Program-made: the position numbers and the translations under genes
The notes under the pieces: generated by a model
What the model saw: the letters and a program-made list of their open reading frames with translations, nothing else
Databases searched by the model: none
What the model was told of the DNA's origin: nothing
DNA from: Blakeslea trispora
Lineage: Eukaryota; Mucoromycota; Mucoromycetes; Mucorales; Choanephoraceae
DNA length: 64,000 nt
Reading direction: 5' to 3'
NCBI GenBank assembly: GCA_025331445.1
Contig: JAIWNE010000012.1
Location: 1-64,000, forward strand
In this document: piece by piece, positions 39,454 to 50,749 of the stretch
Layout of the letters: the number at the start of each line of letters is the position of its first letter
How positions within the stretch are numbered: the stretch's first letter is position 1

Positions 39454-40213
39454 CTAGAGTCGTCTATTTACATTGACATCCAAGACGCCTGTCTTGCGAT
39501 ACAGTTTATTGCTTATTTCTGCAAAGCAATGGTCTGAAATACGGGCTTTCGTTTTCAAAAGATGAAAATATTCCAACATTCCAAAATCGATTGCTTTTAG
39601 TGGTAACTGGAATGAAGCAGGCATCAGTTGGTTGATGATGAGTTGCTTAGTTAGAGATGAGCATGAGCAATGTTCAACATTGACTTTTTGAACATCTACT
39701 TGTTATTTTAAATATGTTTTAGTTTTTCATATCTGTTGTTGATAACTTACTGCTCAAAAAGTAAAGTGTCAATGTGGACGCTTTCTTGTCTGAACAAAGG
39801 CATTGAACAGACATAAAAATAGCTTGGGATCTGGAGAGATTAGGCTTTCCCATCAAGTCAAGGGACTTGAGGTACCACTCCATCAACTCTTCGGAATGGG
39901 CGTTCCACTTTTGAAGCATGCTCTGTTTGGATGCAAGTCTGGTGTGAACAGCATGCTCTCTGTTACCATCCCCAGTATCGGCCCGATTGTTCACTCCGAG
40001 GTCATTGCCTCCAAAGGGTAAAAGGTTGTTGGTCGCTTGTTGGCTTAATGCTTCTGCTTCCAGCCTGGATGCATGGTCTTTCAGATACCTCTGATAGAAC
40101 TTGGCATCTTTTTGTTTCTGTTCTTCGAATGAAAGCATAGGCTCCCTTCTACATGCTTTTTTGAATCTCTTCTTGGGAGGTTCAAGGTTATGCTTTTTAA
40201 AAAAATTCTTCAT
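39454..40213 (-). pseudogene. KDZ-transposase-like N-terminal fragment
   Basis: Two exons, 40213-39751 and 39695-39454, join in frame to 234 residues ending at a stop. The N-terminus is lysine-rich. The second exon holds VEHCSCSSLTKQLIINQLMPASFQLPLKAIDFGMLEYFHLL, broken in print here at the motif level: a CSC cluster, then a leucine-rich stretch, then a P-x-x-P element and a Y-x-x-L helix. That order recalls the C-x-C, 'LLxxGLFPATP' and 'AFxxxLLxxY' blocks that precede the catalytic part of Kyakuja-Dileera-Zisupton (KDZ) transposases. The rest of the transposase is absent, so this is probably a truncated copy just outside the left terminal repeat of the neighbouring element. A short domesticated gene is an alternative. 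Confidence 0.5.
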
Positions 40214-40316
40214 GGTGCGATGTTCTGTGGTTATTAAGTGAGAGAAAAAGAAGACAAAGTAATGTGAGGTTTGTTGATGTTTTTGTCTGTCGTCTGGCTT
40301 TTAAAATCTATTAAAC

Positions 40317-40343
40317 ATCACCACCAGAGGTTTTAGATTGCAA
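40317..40343 (+). repeat. Left terminal inverted repeat
   Basis: Begins ATCACCACCAGAGG and ends TTAGATTGCAA. It pairs with 44756-44782 in inverted orientation at 25 of 27 positions (G/A at position 11, C/T at position 25). Homology stops abruptly inside the element. Confidence 0.8.
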
Positions 40344-40483
40344 CACCGACGGATTTTTCAGACTCAAAATAGATTCCTTTTTTGGACGAGAAACATGGAG
40401 GAGTTTTTATTTTTTATTTTCAGATGAATCAAGGTGTTTTATGCAAAATGAATAATAAAATAATTTTTATTGGATTAAATTGT

Positions 40484-40744
40484 GCCAGTTAAATCTATTA
40501 GCTACTAGGTTCTGGATAGCTGCTACTAGGCTTCTGAATGGCTACTTCTAGGCTTGATATACCAGGGTGCAGTAGATTGACCCCGGAATACAGGTAGATA
40601 GGTTTTTAGGCTGCAATAGCCATTACCTTACTACACTGCTTCCAAGGACAACCTACTGCACCCTGGTATATCAAGCCTAGAAGTAGCCATTCAGAAGCCT
40701 AGTAGCAGCTATCCAGAACCTAGTAGCTAATAGATTTAGCTGGC
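40484..40744. repeat. Long foldback: 92-bp inverted arms around a 77-nt loop
   Basis: Arm 40484-40575 (starts GCCAGTTAAATC, ends GGTGCAGTAG) is the inverted complement of 40653-40744 with a single mismatch seen (position 40489 versus 40739). The loop is 40576-40652. Near-identity of long arms implies recent origin or gene conversion. Internal phrases such as CTAGGCTTCTGAATGGC also echo each other within an arm. It sits 140 bp inside the left terminal repeat. It could be a subterminal part of that element or a separate foldback/MITE inserted into it. Confidence 0.92.
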
Positions 40745-41287
40745 CGTATTATAACTAAGAGATTCATAAACTATCAAGTGCTTGGCTTGCCTAAATCGAT
40801 TATAAAAAGTATAAGCAACAGAGCAATACTTAATGATAGAAACCACTTACATTCAAGTCACTATATATATATAACTTTGTTATTACATCCTAGTAGAATG
40901 AAAGATCTAGTTAGAGATATACTTTATGCAGTATGCAATAATAGATGACCTACCTCAGCATCTTATCTTCACTTTTTGTTCTAGCGTTAAATATGGTTAG
41001 TAAACAATAAAAAGAAAGTAAAGTTGTTTCATACCTTATATGCTCCTAATAGACTGAGGAGAGCAGGTAGTCTAATAAAGAAGATAAGCAGGTGGTTATT
41101 TTTTGACCATTAGGGAAAAAAGAAGCATGCAAAAGAAAAATCAAAATTAAAATCTTCAAGTCCTCCTAAGTTGAAAATAAAATTAGGCGTTTCAGTGTGA
41201 CATTGTTGGTCAACTTAATCAAAAAAAGAAAAATTGGTTTGATTGTATTCCTTCTTTACTTATTCCTCATTCAATTTTCTCTTCAAA

Positions 41288-44237
41288 ATGTCCTCTCAAC
41301 AAAAAAGACAACGTATCATACCTCAAAACCAACCTGGTAGAAGTGTATTTAGCCAATTCGAAACAGAGCCTGAGAATCATTGTGGTTTGTGTGATGGGAT
41401 ATTTGCAACAAAGTACATGCTTGGACAACATTTATCTACTGTGCATCGTATGAGCGAAGTATACATCAACAGCTATCTTAGATCTGCTGAGCAAAGAGAA
41501 CTTAGTGCTGCAGCCAATGAAGAAGAGCAAGACGAAGATGACTTCGAACTGGATTTCAATGACTCTGAAGTTGAAGAAGAAAATGAAGACACCGACAGAC
41601 TTTTGGAACAGCTTGTAAACTATCGTATTCAAACATTACAAGGTCTTTTCAATCAAAATGTCGAAGGAATTCAAAATGCAGAGTCAGCATTTCCTTTCAA
41701 GAATATTGAGGCAATGATATTGCATGTTTTGGTAGATGGAGATAACGACATGATATCTCAAAGAATGATGATGAAAATTCTTTATGCATTCAAGCTTCTA
41801 TTGATTGTTTCTGAAGAAGCTTTCAGAAAGAATGATGATGAAAATTCTTTATGCATTCAAGCTTCTATTGATTGTTTCTGAAGAAGCTTTCAGAAAGAAT
41901 GAAAGAGTTGTTTTGCCAACACTCAACAAGCTCATGCATTACCAGAACCAAGTTCGCAACCAGATTCCAGTTTTTCCTAGCAAGTCTGTTATCTTGAAAA
42001 ATGATAATAATGCCTCAGTTGAAGGATGTGTAAATCTACCTTCAGATCATTTGAAGTTGATGGCGTCCAACCCAAGAAAATCAGTTAGAATTTTCTCTGC
42101 CCCTGATCGTACTCCCAATCAGTCAGTCTCCCTACAACAAGGCAAGAAATGGAAAGAGAACCCATGCTTCCAACAGCCTATGACTACTGTAGATGACTTT
42201 GACTACTGGTCTGGTGATATTGCTCTAATTCAAGCAGGCAACAGATCTATTTACTTGCTAATCGAATCGTTTCATACTGAATGCAACAATCTCTTTGTAC
42301 AAGATTACCAAGTTATCATTTATCCAAATGATTCAAGAACCTTCATCAAAGAAAATTGCATCAAGATGCGTGCAAGTCAATTGATACAGTTAGTGCAAGT
42401 CGATCGTGCCAATCTGGCAATTGGACTCGACATCTTCAATGGTATGATGCAACTCAGCACATATCATCTGAACCTTTTCACCATCATGCATCCACTCAGA
42501 AAGCTTGCTGCTAATCAACCTGGAAAGTATTACAAGGTTAGAATAAGCCCTATTATTCTTTTCACCGATGATACTAGTGGAAACAAGAGCAAGCAGTTCA
42601 ATGCATATGAAAGCTGGTCAATGCGATGTGCTTCAATGACATTCAAGGAAAGATCGTCACTAGAGAATATGCATTTTATTGGAGCTGTCCAAAAGAAGGA
42701 GGGTATTAGTGGAGTTTCGTTGATTCCTTGTCTTGTAGAAGACCTAGTCAAGCTGGAGAACGGTGTTGTCATGTATTCAGCAGTTGACAATGAAGATGTG
42801 CTTGTTGTGGCTCCCGTTTTGTGGATTGAAGCAGACTCTCCCTGTCACTCTCAACTTTGTGGTCTCTATGGCTTACGTACCAAGTGTCCTTGTAGAAAGT
42901 GCTATGTCGACCTTTCTCGTGGTGCTGAAGCTAGACAAAGAACAAGATCATACTACACTGGAGATCATTGCCAGCGAGTTAGATCTCATTATGTGACAGC
43001 AGCAAGTACTTCCGATCGAAGCAGTGTGATCTTAGATGCTCCTAAAGCTGGAGAAAGCTCAGTAGCAAAAGTTTTGTCATTTAAAGACACTAACACAAGT
43101 GCTCTCTTACAACTGAAGTCTTTTGATCCACAACAGGATACTCCAACTGAGATCCTTCATACAGTATTGCTAGGTGTGTCGAAGTACTTGATAACAGACC
43201 TCGTTAAAATCATTGCTACTAAAGCGCAATTGACCAAAATAACGACGGCTCTTGATCATTACAAGCATTCAAAAGGCTTCTCTAGAAAGCTGAGTAGAAA
43301 GCTTCAGCATGTTGGGTCTTTCTTGGGAAGAGACTTCAAAGTATTGCTTCAAATACTTCCCGTGATTTTAGTCGCAGAGTTTCCTGACGCAACAGGAAAT
43401 CTCAAGTACATGATTCCTTGTTTTGTCCAGCTCGGAAAGCTATGCTCCCTTCTTTTTGTAAAGCAAGTACCACAAGGCTTTAACCATTATGTAGAAGTAG
43501 TAGGCCAAGTATCTAGAGAACTGGTTGCCATACTCTATGACTATGATCAAAACTGCACACACATCAAGCATGTCAAGTATCACCTGAAGCCCAAAACCCA
43601 TTTCCTTACTCACTTATCGCAAGACATCAAACGCTTTGGCGCAGCTTTGAACTTTGAGACAGAAAAAGGGGAGCAGTTTAACAAGCACATCAGGGAGCAC
43701 ATTGAACATACAAACAAAGCCGAAGTTCCAAGACAATTGGCTGTTAAGTTTGGCAAGCAAGCAGCTATGAGACATGTTGTAGATGGTGGCTCTTGGTTGA
43801 CTCAAGATGGCTTTAGAGTCAAGACTGGCCAAAGAGTTCTAAATTTTGTTGACACACATGCACAAGACTTTTACCAACATTTCTTTGGGGGAACTCGAGA
43901 CTTTGTTGATAACAATGATTATCAAAATGATAATATCAAGGTATGCAACGGATTGTTTGCACTGTTTAAACAGATACAACATCCTTCTTTGCTCCAAGTT
44001 GGCGTTTACGTCGATGGTTTTATGCAAGTCTATCAAGTACAACCGGCTTCTGCCAATGATAGACTAACAAATGTTCTCAGGGCGCTACCTACGAGAGAAC
44101 TTATTGACTATAGGCAAGTTCGCCTCGAATGCTTACTTGATATGCATACTCGGTTGGACAACTACCAACTAATCAACTTAAGCAAGTTTGGAATTTACTG
44201 GTATTTCAAATACTATACCAATTTCCTCTCCAATTAA
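41288..44237 (+). pseudogene. C2H2-finger, Tnp2/CACTA-like transposon protein, frameshifted
   Basis: Two overlapping frames (41288-41881 and 41805-44237) are one gene split by a 67-bp tandem duplication. With one copy discounted, the span is 2883 bp and reads as 960 residues. Residues about 35-60 form a C2H2 finger (CGLCDGIFATKYMLGQHLSTVH). An acidic region follows. The long C-terminal part has CPCRKC (a zinc-knuckle-like CxCxxC), ILHTVLLGVSKYLI, FNHYVEVVGQ, HLKPKTHFLTHLSQDIKRFG and FNKHIREHIEHTN. The 'LHxxLLGxxK' and 'KxHxLxHLxxDIxRFG' blocks are typical of Tnp2/CACTA-type proteins spread in fungal genomes. It is intronless. The start was chosen at MSSQQKR, after an A-rich leader. A cellular domesticated gene is possible, but the flanking terminal repeats favour a transposon. 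Confidence 0.7.
41764..41897 (+). repeat. 67-bp direct tandem duplication inside the transposon gene
   Basis: The unit starting AATGATGATGAAAATTC at 41764 recurs at 41831, a period of 67 bp, with no differences seen through the following TTTCAGAAAG. Because 67 is not a multiple of three, the second copy shifts the frame and the first frame ends at 41881. Perfect identity suggests a very recent event or an assembly artefact. Confidence 0.93.
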
Positions 44238-44289
44238 GCCTTCTTTTAACCTTCCTTTCCTCTTCTATGCCCTCCATTATGTTTATATA

Positions 44290-44505
44290 CCCTCACCTAT
44301 GCCCTCACCTATGCCCTCACCTATGCCCTCACCTATGCCCTCACCTATGCCCTCACCTATGCCCTCACCTATGCCCTCACCTATGCCCTCACCTATGCCC
44401 TCACTTATGCCCTCACTTATGCCCTCACCTATGCCCTCACTTATGCCCTCACTTATGCCCTCACTTATGCCCTCACTTATGCCCTCACTTATGCCCTCAC
44501 CTATG
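44290..44505 (+). repeat. 12-bp minisatellite, 18 copies
   Basis: Units are CCCTCACCTATG or the variant CCCTCACTTATG, one T/C difference. The first nine copies are the C form; later copies are mostly the T form with single C-form units between. Being 12 bp, it leaves all frames open and produces artefactual PSPM- or CPHL-repeat frames. It starts 52 bp after the transposon gene's stop codon and ends 250 bp before the right terminal repeat. Confidence 0.95.
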
Positions 44506-44755
44506 CCCTTAATTATGTTATTACTTATGTTCCTATGCTTTTATCTATAAATCTTTAATTTCTCCAAGTTCAAATAGAATTCCGTTTAAATTTTCTCATT
44601 TACTGATTGGCTTTATTTTGCTTTTGTTTCAAAACGTGTTAGTAATCCCAAAGTCCCAACGAATAATTCTTTGCTAAATGGTTTTCAACTACCGCACAGG
44701 GGAACATTAAAGCTTTCAGCCAATGACTAGCTTCCAAAAAGTTGAGTTTCCTTTT

Positions 44756-44782
44756 TTACAATCTAAAACCTTTGGTGGTGAT
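44756..44782 (-). repeat. Right terminal inverted repeat
   Basis: Reads TTACAATCTAAAACC...GGTGGTGAT on the plus strand, the inverted partner of 40317-40343 with two mismatches. Confidence 0.8.
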
Positions 44783-47587
44783 TGCTTGAATAGGTAAACT
44801 CTACAACTCACTATAGATGTATTTTTGACAACGAGTTCTGGAATCCGGAAGCCTGCTTTCGCAGCTTTTTGGATCGCCATCGATTCCATGTTGGCTAGTT
44901 TATGTTTTTTTTTTCTTGTTCATCGGTAGTTAAATTTTAATAAAGTATACACTTTTTACAAAAAAAAAAAAAAAAACTCTACAACAAGAAAGTACCTTTT
45001 TTCTGCCCATGCTCTCGAATAAAATGGCTTCTGCTTGCGTATCGCATGTCTTGACTTAGCTCCTTAACATTGTATAAAAAAGAAGGTAAACATATCTAAA
45101 ATTGGGTGCGATAAAAGGAATTTGCATTTGAATTTGATACTGTGCCCAAAATTTGGTCATAAATCACATCGTTATAGCTGGATGACTTTTCCAAAAAAAA
45201 AAAAAAAAGCATTCAGACGCTAAAACCTTGCATATATCTACTTTTTGTTAAACACTAATTTTTACCCAAAAAAGAAACTCGATAAGAAATGAGAAGAGCA
45301 TCTTTTTGAAAGACATTTGAATTTGTTTTATGTACAAGTTTTGAAGAAACAAGAAACTAAAATTTTATGCTTTTAACCAATATTTGAATAAATTGAATTG
45401 AACAATGAAACTTGTTAGCTGAAAGCAAAATATATTAGCCTTAACTCTACTAAAGTGCAAATAACTGCACGTTACTAATGAACAGCTGGAAGGTTTGGTT
45501 CTGCTCAATTAGTTAGTGTGGACTGCCAAAATTAGCCGTACACTGCAAAGTACGTTGTGTTGTAGAATGAACAACAAAAATGTAGCTGTACTCAGTTTCA
45601 GTTGAAACAATAAGGCTACCAGCCACAATAGACGCAGACTCATGAAAAACAGAGGATATTTCTTCGCAGATGAGCTCTTGTATTGGCTCCGGAGACGCCA
45701 ACCAGCCAGCCAGTCCATATATCATGCTCGTCATACCATTGGAGATCTTCCTAGCCTCTTGATTCACTTGTATCATTGGTCATAGAATCTAAATGTAAAT
45801 AAAGGCCTGCTCTACTATAACTGAACAATAAATGAATTTGAGTAGCACTTGCAGAGTCTTATTGGCTCTTTGAGAGCCAATAGCATGAATGTGCAGCATA
45901 CACATGTTACGTTCACAGTGAAACTAGTCAGAGAATACTTCTCTAGCTGATTCGATGCTTTTGCAGGCTTGAAATTTCTGACTGGCATTTCCCTCTTGTT
46001 TTTAACATAGTGCAAGTTTGTCTAACTGACAAATACTTGTAAATCGAGTGCCGAGCCTATCATCAGACCCTCGAGTACCGAGGCGGAACGGCAGGAATGT
46101 TTCCCTCTCTTTTAGAGGGCAATTCTTTATCCAATGTCATGTTGATGCTAGATATTTCTGTCTCTTATAATAAGGCGAATACCCATTTTTGAATTGAAGT
46201 TGAGATAAAAAAAAAAGGGGGCCCAATTTGTCAACGCCAAAGAGTCAAGCTTTTTCTTTGGCTTTAGCCGAACAATCTAAGACTTATTGTTTTTGAAGAT
46301 ATTTGACCTTTTCTAGATATTCCTTCAAGTAAAGCTTTTTTCGAGTTTTTTTTTTTTTTCTTTGTGAAGGATTTATTGTTATTGGTATCCATTTTTTATT
46401 GGAAGACAAGATAAGTTAATATTGATTTTGCTTAAAGATTAAAAGGAAATCAGAAAACGACAATAAAAAATGTAACGGACAAACTATGGTGTCGATTATA
46501 AGTCTAAATCCTTAAAAAATGACAACGAGTTGCTTTCCTCTGAAAACAATTCTTTTGTCTTTGCAAGAAAGGTTTCTTTTTTGTTTGCTTGCATTACTTA
46601 AACATCAAATCAAATGAAAGGAATAAAGCAGATTTGAGGGCGAATAAGGATTTTCTGGTCAACAAGATGTGAGTGACACCTAAGGAACTAAATGCCATTC
46701 ATTTGTTTTAAAACGACATCAAAGATTGATGATCAACAGGATTGAGAGAGAGAAAAAGAACTCGTGTCATTTATTTCTGTTGACTGAAATTTTATATTTA
46801 GAAAAAATGTCAAATCTATAGCTTTAGCTATATTACATAACATTTGAAATAATAATAATAAAAAAAGACACATTAGAGACACTTTTCAAACTCTAAATAA
46901 CTGTCTATAAACACAAAGAAAACAAAGACCTCTATAACAACTTATTAGATTTTTCTCGTACTTTTGTCTAAAGATGATGTATTCTTGTTATCCCACACTT
47001 CTTTCATTTGTTCTTGATGCTACTAAATATACAAAATTTCTTTTTTGCAAGAGATATTATTCCAAAAATTTTCAAAAAGAAATTTTTTTCACAATAGCAG
47101 TTGATCGTGTAACCCAAAGAGGTTCTTTGTTATTTTGCACTTCCGCTTTGCGGTGATGCATATTCAAAGTAATATATGGAATAAACAACGTGTTTAAGCA
47201 TGAAAGAAAGGAAACAAAGGCCGCTTTGAACAAATGCATAATATTTCAGACAAAAATGATCTAAAGCAAGCAGTAAATCAAACAAGAAACATTGCTGATT
47301 CGCGTTAGAAAACGATAAAAGTCTAATAAGCCACTAAGTATACTTCAATGAACTTTTTGTATGCTTATGGTCCAATCAGACCAATAATTTGTGACCATTC
47401 CTGAGGTGGCTTTGGTGATGCGGAAACAGAAAAAAATTTTCTCACCAATCGATTTAAAAAACAATTTCTGCTTTGAACCAAAACTTTTTTTTTCTCTTTA
47501 ATCATTAACTTTATCAAGTATGTACCTACCCTCAAAGTCCTCACTCAAGCACAATTATGCTAACATTGTTCCACCTTCTCTTTAGAA
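44783..47587. other. Intergenic upstream of EF-1alpha, no gene recognised
   Basis: About 2.8 kb. A minus-strand frame at 45513-45776 (containing MTSMIYGLAGWLASPEPIQ) looks more protein-like than its surroundings but has no recognised family or splice partners. A perfect short palindrome (TATTGGCTCT TTG AGAGCCAATA) lies at about 45868-45890. Homopolymer runs occur near 44960, 45195 and 46350. The right end carries the EF-1alpha promoter. Confidence 0.45.
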
Positions 47588-49191
47588 ATGGGTAAGGAAA
47601 AGACTCACGTTAACGTCGTTGTTATTGGTCACGTCGATTCTGTAAGTAGAACATGCAATAGATTTTTTTATGCTTCAATAGAAAGCATATATAAAAAACG
47701 CGGTGATATTGACCACTTGTTTCATCTTATAGGGTAAATCTACCACCACTGGTCACTTGATTTACAAGTGTGGTGGTATTGACAAGCGTACCATTGAAAA
47801 GTTCGAAAAGGAAGCCGCTGAACTCGGTAAGGGTTCCTTCAAGTACGCCTGGGTTCTTGACAAGCTCAAGGCTGAACGTGAAAGAGGTATCACCATCGAT
47901 ATTGCTCTCTGGAAGTTCGAAACCCCCAAGTACCACGTTACCGTTATTGATGCTCCCGGTCACCGTGATTTCATCAAGAACATGATTACTGGTACTTCTC
48001 AAGCCGATTGTGCTATTCTTATCATTGCTGGTGGTACTGGTGAATTCGAAGCTGGTATTTCCAAGGATGGTCAAACCCGTGAACACGCTCTTCTTGCCTT
48101 CACCTTGGGTGTCCGTCAATTGATCGTTGCTATCAACAAGATGGATACCACCAAGTGGTCCGAAGCCCGTTACACTGAAATCGTCAAGGAAGTCTCCTCC
48201 TTCATCAAGAAGATCGGTTTCAACCCCAAGGCTGTTCCCTTCGTCCCCATTTCTGGCTGGCACGGTGATAACATGTTGGAAGAATCTACCAACATGCCCT
48301 GGTTCAAGGGATGGAAGAAGGAAACCAAGGCTGGTGAAAAGTCTGGTAAGACTCTCCTCGAAGCCATCGATGCTATTGAACCCCCTGTTCGTCCTTCCGA
48401 CAAGCCTCTCCGTCTTCCCCTCCAAGATGTCTACAAGATCGGTGGTATCGGTACTGTTCCCGTTGGTCGTGTTGAAACTGGTGTTATCAAGGCTGGTATG
48501 GTTGTCACTTTCGCTCCTGCTGCTGTCACCACTGAAGTTAAGTCCGTCGAAATGCACCACGAAACCCTCACTGAAGGTCTCCCCGGTGACAACGTCGGTT
48601 TCAACGTCAAGAACGTTTCCGTCAAGGATATCCGTCGTGGTAACGTCTGTTCCGACTCCAAGAACGACCCCGCCAAGGAAGCCGGTTCTTTCACTGCTCA
48701 AGTTATTATCTTGAACCACCCTGGTCAAATTGGTGCTGGTTACGCTCCTGTCCTCGATTGTCACACTGCTCACATCGCCTGTAAGTTCTCTGAATTGATC
48801 GAAAAGATTGACCGTCGTTCTGGTAAGTTTAAACTTCGAATTTAATTTTTTTTTAAAATGTTGTCAATTTTTCGAAATCGAAATTTTGGCCTTAAAGAGG
48901 TTGTTTCATGAACCTCTTTACATCTTTGAGCATCTCTAACTCTTCTCTATCCCCGTAGGTAAGAAGCTCGAGGAGCAGCCCAAATTTGTCAAGAGCGGTG
49001 ACTCTGCTATCGTCAAGATGATTCCTTCCAAGCCCATGTGTGTTGAAGCTTATACTGACTACCCTCCTCTTGGTCGTTTCGCTGTTCGTGATATGCGTCA
49101 AACCGTTGCTGTCGGTGTCATCAAGGCCGTTGAAAAGGTTGACAAGACCGGTAAGGTCACCAAGGCTGCTGCCAAGGCCGGTAAGAAATAA
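47588..49191 (+). CDS. Translation elongation factor 1-alpha
   Basis: GTPase that delivers aminoacyl-tRNA to the ribosomal A site. Exons 47588-47641, 47733-48822 and 48959-49191 give 458 residues, the standard fungal length. Motifs: G1 GHVDSGKST (an intron falls between S and G), G3 [13 protein letters not shown]4 NKMD and the C-terminal domain ending KAAAKAGKK. Codon use is extremely biased to C-ending codons, unlike neighbouring sequence, as expected for one of the most highly expressed genes. That bias also leaves a 348-codon open frame on the opposite strand. The second intron (136 bp) is about twice the window's usual intron length. Mucorales usually carry several copies of this gene; whether this one is a paralogue or the main copy cannot be told here. 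Confidence 0.98.
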
Positions 49192-49906
49192 GTTACCTGA
49201 TCTTGTACATATTATTTGAATAAAAAAAAATGGGCATTTTGCTCTTTTTTTGTAATAAAATCTCTTTACTGTTAAGTTTGGCTGTTTATAAGAAAATTCC
49301 TTTGAGTAATGTGTCATTGATGGTGTTGGGCGATCATTCATGAGTTGTAAAGGTTATTTTTCGTATGTGGGTTGTAAGCTTCTAAAAACTTGATTGTCAA
49401 TATAGACTTGATACACCACTCACGTTTTTAGCCGCTTTGTTGAGCATGAGTTAAGGCAATCTTTTTTTTTATAATCCTAAACACAAGTCATTACTTTGAA
49501 AAGCCCCATTATGAATCTCAAAAGTTACCAATCATATCGATATGATTCACGGGCAAAATGCAGATAGCGCTATTCGCATAGAACAAAAATCTTTTTGATT
49601 ACAAAGATGGCAAATGAATGAACCTTTGGTCTAAGTATCAGTGCCAAACAAATTGAAAAGTGTAAGTTTATCTGGAGCCAATTGCTTGTCTTTTGCACGG
49701 CTGTTTGTTTTGAGTGTTGATGCTGCATTACAGCAGTGCTAAAGGTACTCATATGTTAATATGACAAGTTATTCAGAATGAAAACAATCTCAAATACTCG
49801 TGACTATATCTGAAGCATTGTGAGAGGAATAAGGCAGCATTATGATTTAATGTGTTTATTCTGTAAGATGGAAAAGAAAATGGAAAGAAAAAAAACGAAA
49901 AAGGAC
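49192..49906. other. Intergenic between EF-1alpha and recombinase remnant
   Basis: About 700 bp: the EF-1alpha 3' flank (A-rich signal at 49219-49260) and unremarkable AT-rich DNA. Confidence 0.5.
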
Positions 49907-49987
49907 ACCAAGAACTAAGTTCTTCTTTTCCTTTTTTTGGGCTGGTATTCTTCACTGGAAGGTCCGGAGAGACCGTCTTCCGTCATT

Positions 49988-50749
49988 TCATGCACATCTG
50001 ATTCTGACTCTGACTGTTGGTCGTCGGGAAACCTCCTCCGTCTTGATCCTGGGTTGTCTTGGTGTGGTTTGTCTGGACCTTCTCATACCCCTTCGATATT
50101 CGAATTGGTGTTGTTTTTGCCTATTTCTTTCTTTGGTTACTGCCTTGATTTCTTCCTTGCAAAGAGTATAACCACATTGTAACTCAATTTGTCGAACCAT
50201 CGTGTTCAAGGCTTCAGCCTCGTCAACATCAACAATTCCTTCTGCCTTTAGATGCGTCTTCGTAAGATGGGTCATTACTTCCGTCCTTGGCGTTTTTGTA
50301 ACACTGCACCCAGGGTAACCACATTGGTATTTACTATCATCAATTTCGGGTTCGTGTCTTTTGATAAAAATGGCAGGATTGGTGTGCATACCATAGCGTA
50401 TGTTGGGAGGTAGGCCTGGCCAGCTGCGAGAAACATGGCTGGTATGTAGATGGACACACAATTGTTTCATTGTTACGTATTCTTGGGTGGTAGGAATGTT
50501 CTGTTCAATGCAAAGGCCACATTGTTCCTTATGGTATCATTTGTCTCTTTCTTCTATCATTTTGGCGAGGTCACGGAATCGTTGCTGACAGGTTCGCCCT
50601 CTTGCTTCTAATTGAAGTGATCGCTCTTCTTTCATTTCCTGAGTATCAACTGGTGCTTCATATTCACGATTCATGATCACCTCCAAAAGTATGCTCTCTT
50701 CTTGAAAAAGTTCTTCCTCTTCTTCATCTTCAGCATTACTTATAACCAC
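49988..50749 (-). pseudogene. C2H2 zinc-finger tail of recombinase element, one nonsense codon
   Basis: Two frames (50537-50749 and 49988-50470) are in the same phase and separated by a TGA at 50537-50539. Read across it, the product has an acidic start, a CGLC...HLHTSH finger, a second finger CGYPGCSVTKTPRTEVMTHLTKTH and a basic C-terminus. C2H2 fingers at the C-terminus occur in fungal DUF3435-type proteins. Phase also agrees with the catalytic frame upstream, apart from a pair of compensating frameshifts at about 50830-50880. Confidence 0.6.

Larger units (their letters stand above)
40317..44782 (+). mobile_element. DNA transposon with 27-bp terminal inverted repeats (C2H2/Tnp2-like)
   Basis: The 27 bases at 40317-40343 (starting ATCACCACCAGAGG) match the reverse complement of 44756-44782 with two mismatches. 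Between them lie a foldback (40484-40744), a large gene with C2H2 finger and TE-like features (41288-44237) and a 12-bp minisatellite (44290-44505). The terminal repeats, the single large same-element gene and the repeat-rich subterminal DNA together indicate a 4.5-kb class II element. No clean target-site duplication is visible, so the outer boundary may be off by a few bases or the insertion is old. Terminal CACC..GGTG and subterminal arrays recall CACTA elements, but that assignment is inference. Confidence 0.75.

Noticed and set aside
44188..44550. PSPM-repeat protein
   Set aside because: Generated by a 12-bp minisatellite, which leaves every frame open; lies downstream of a stop codon with no splice or start support.
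47727..48773. 348-codon open frame antisense to EF-1alpha
   Set aside because: It exactly mirrors the EF-1alpha exon. The extreme codon bias of that gene suppresses stops on the other strand, and the translation has no known motif.
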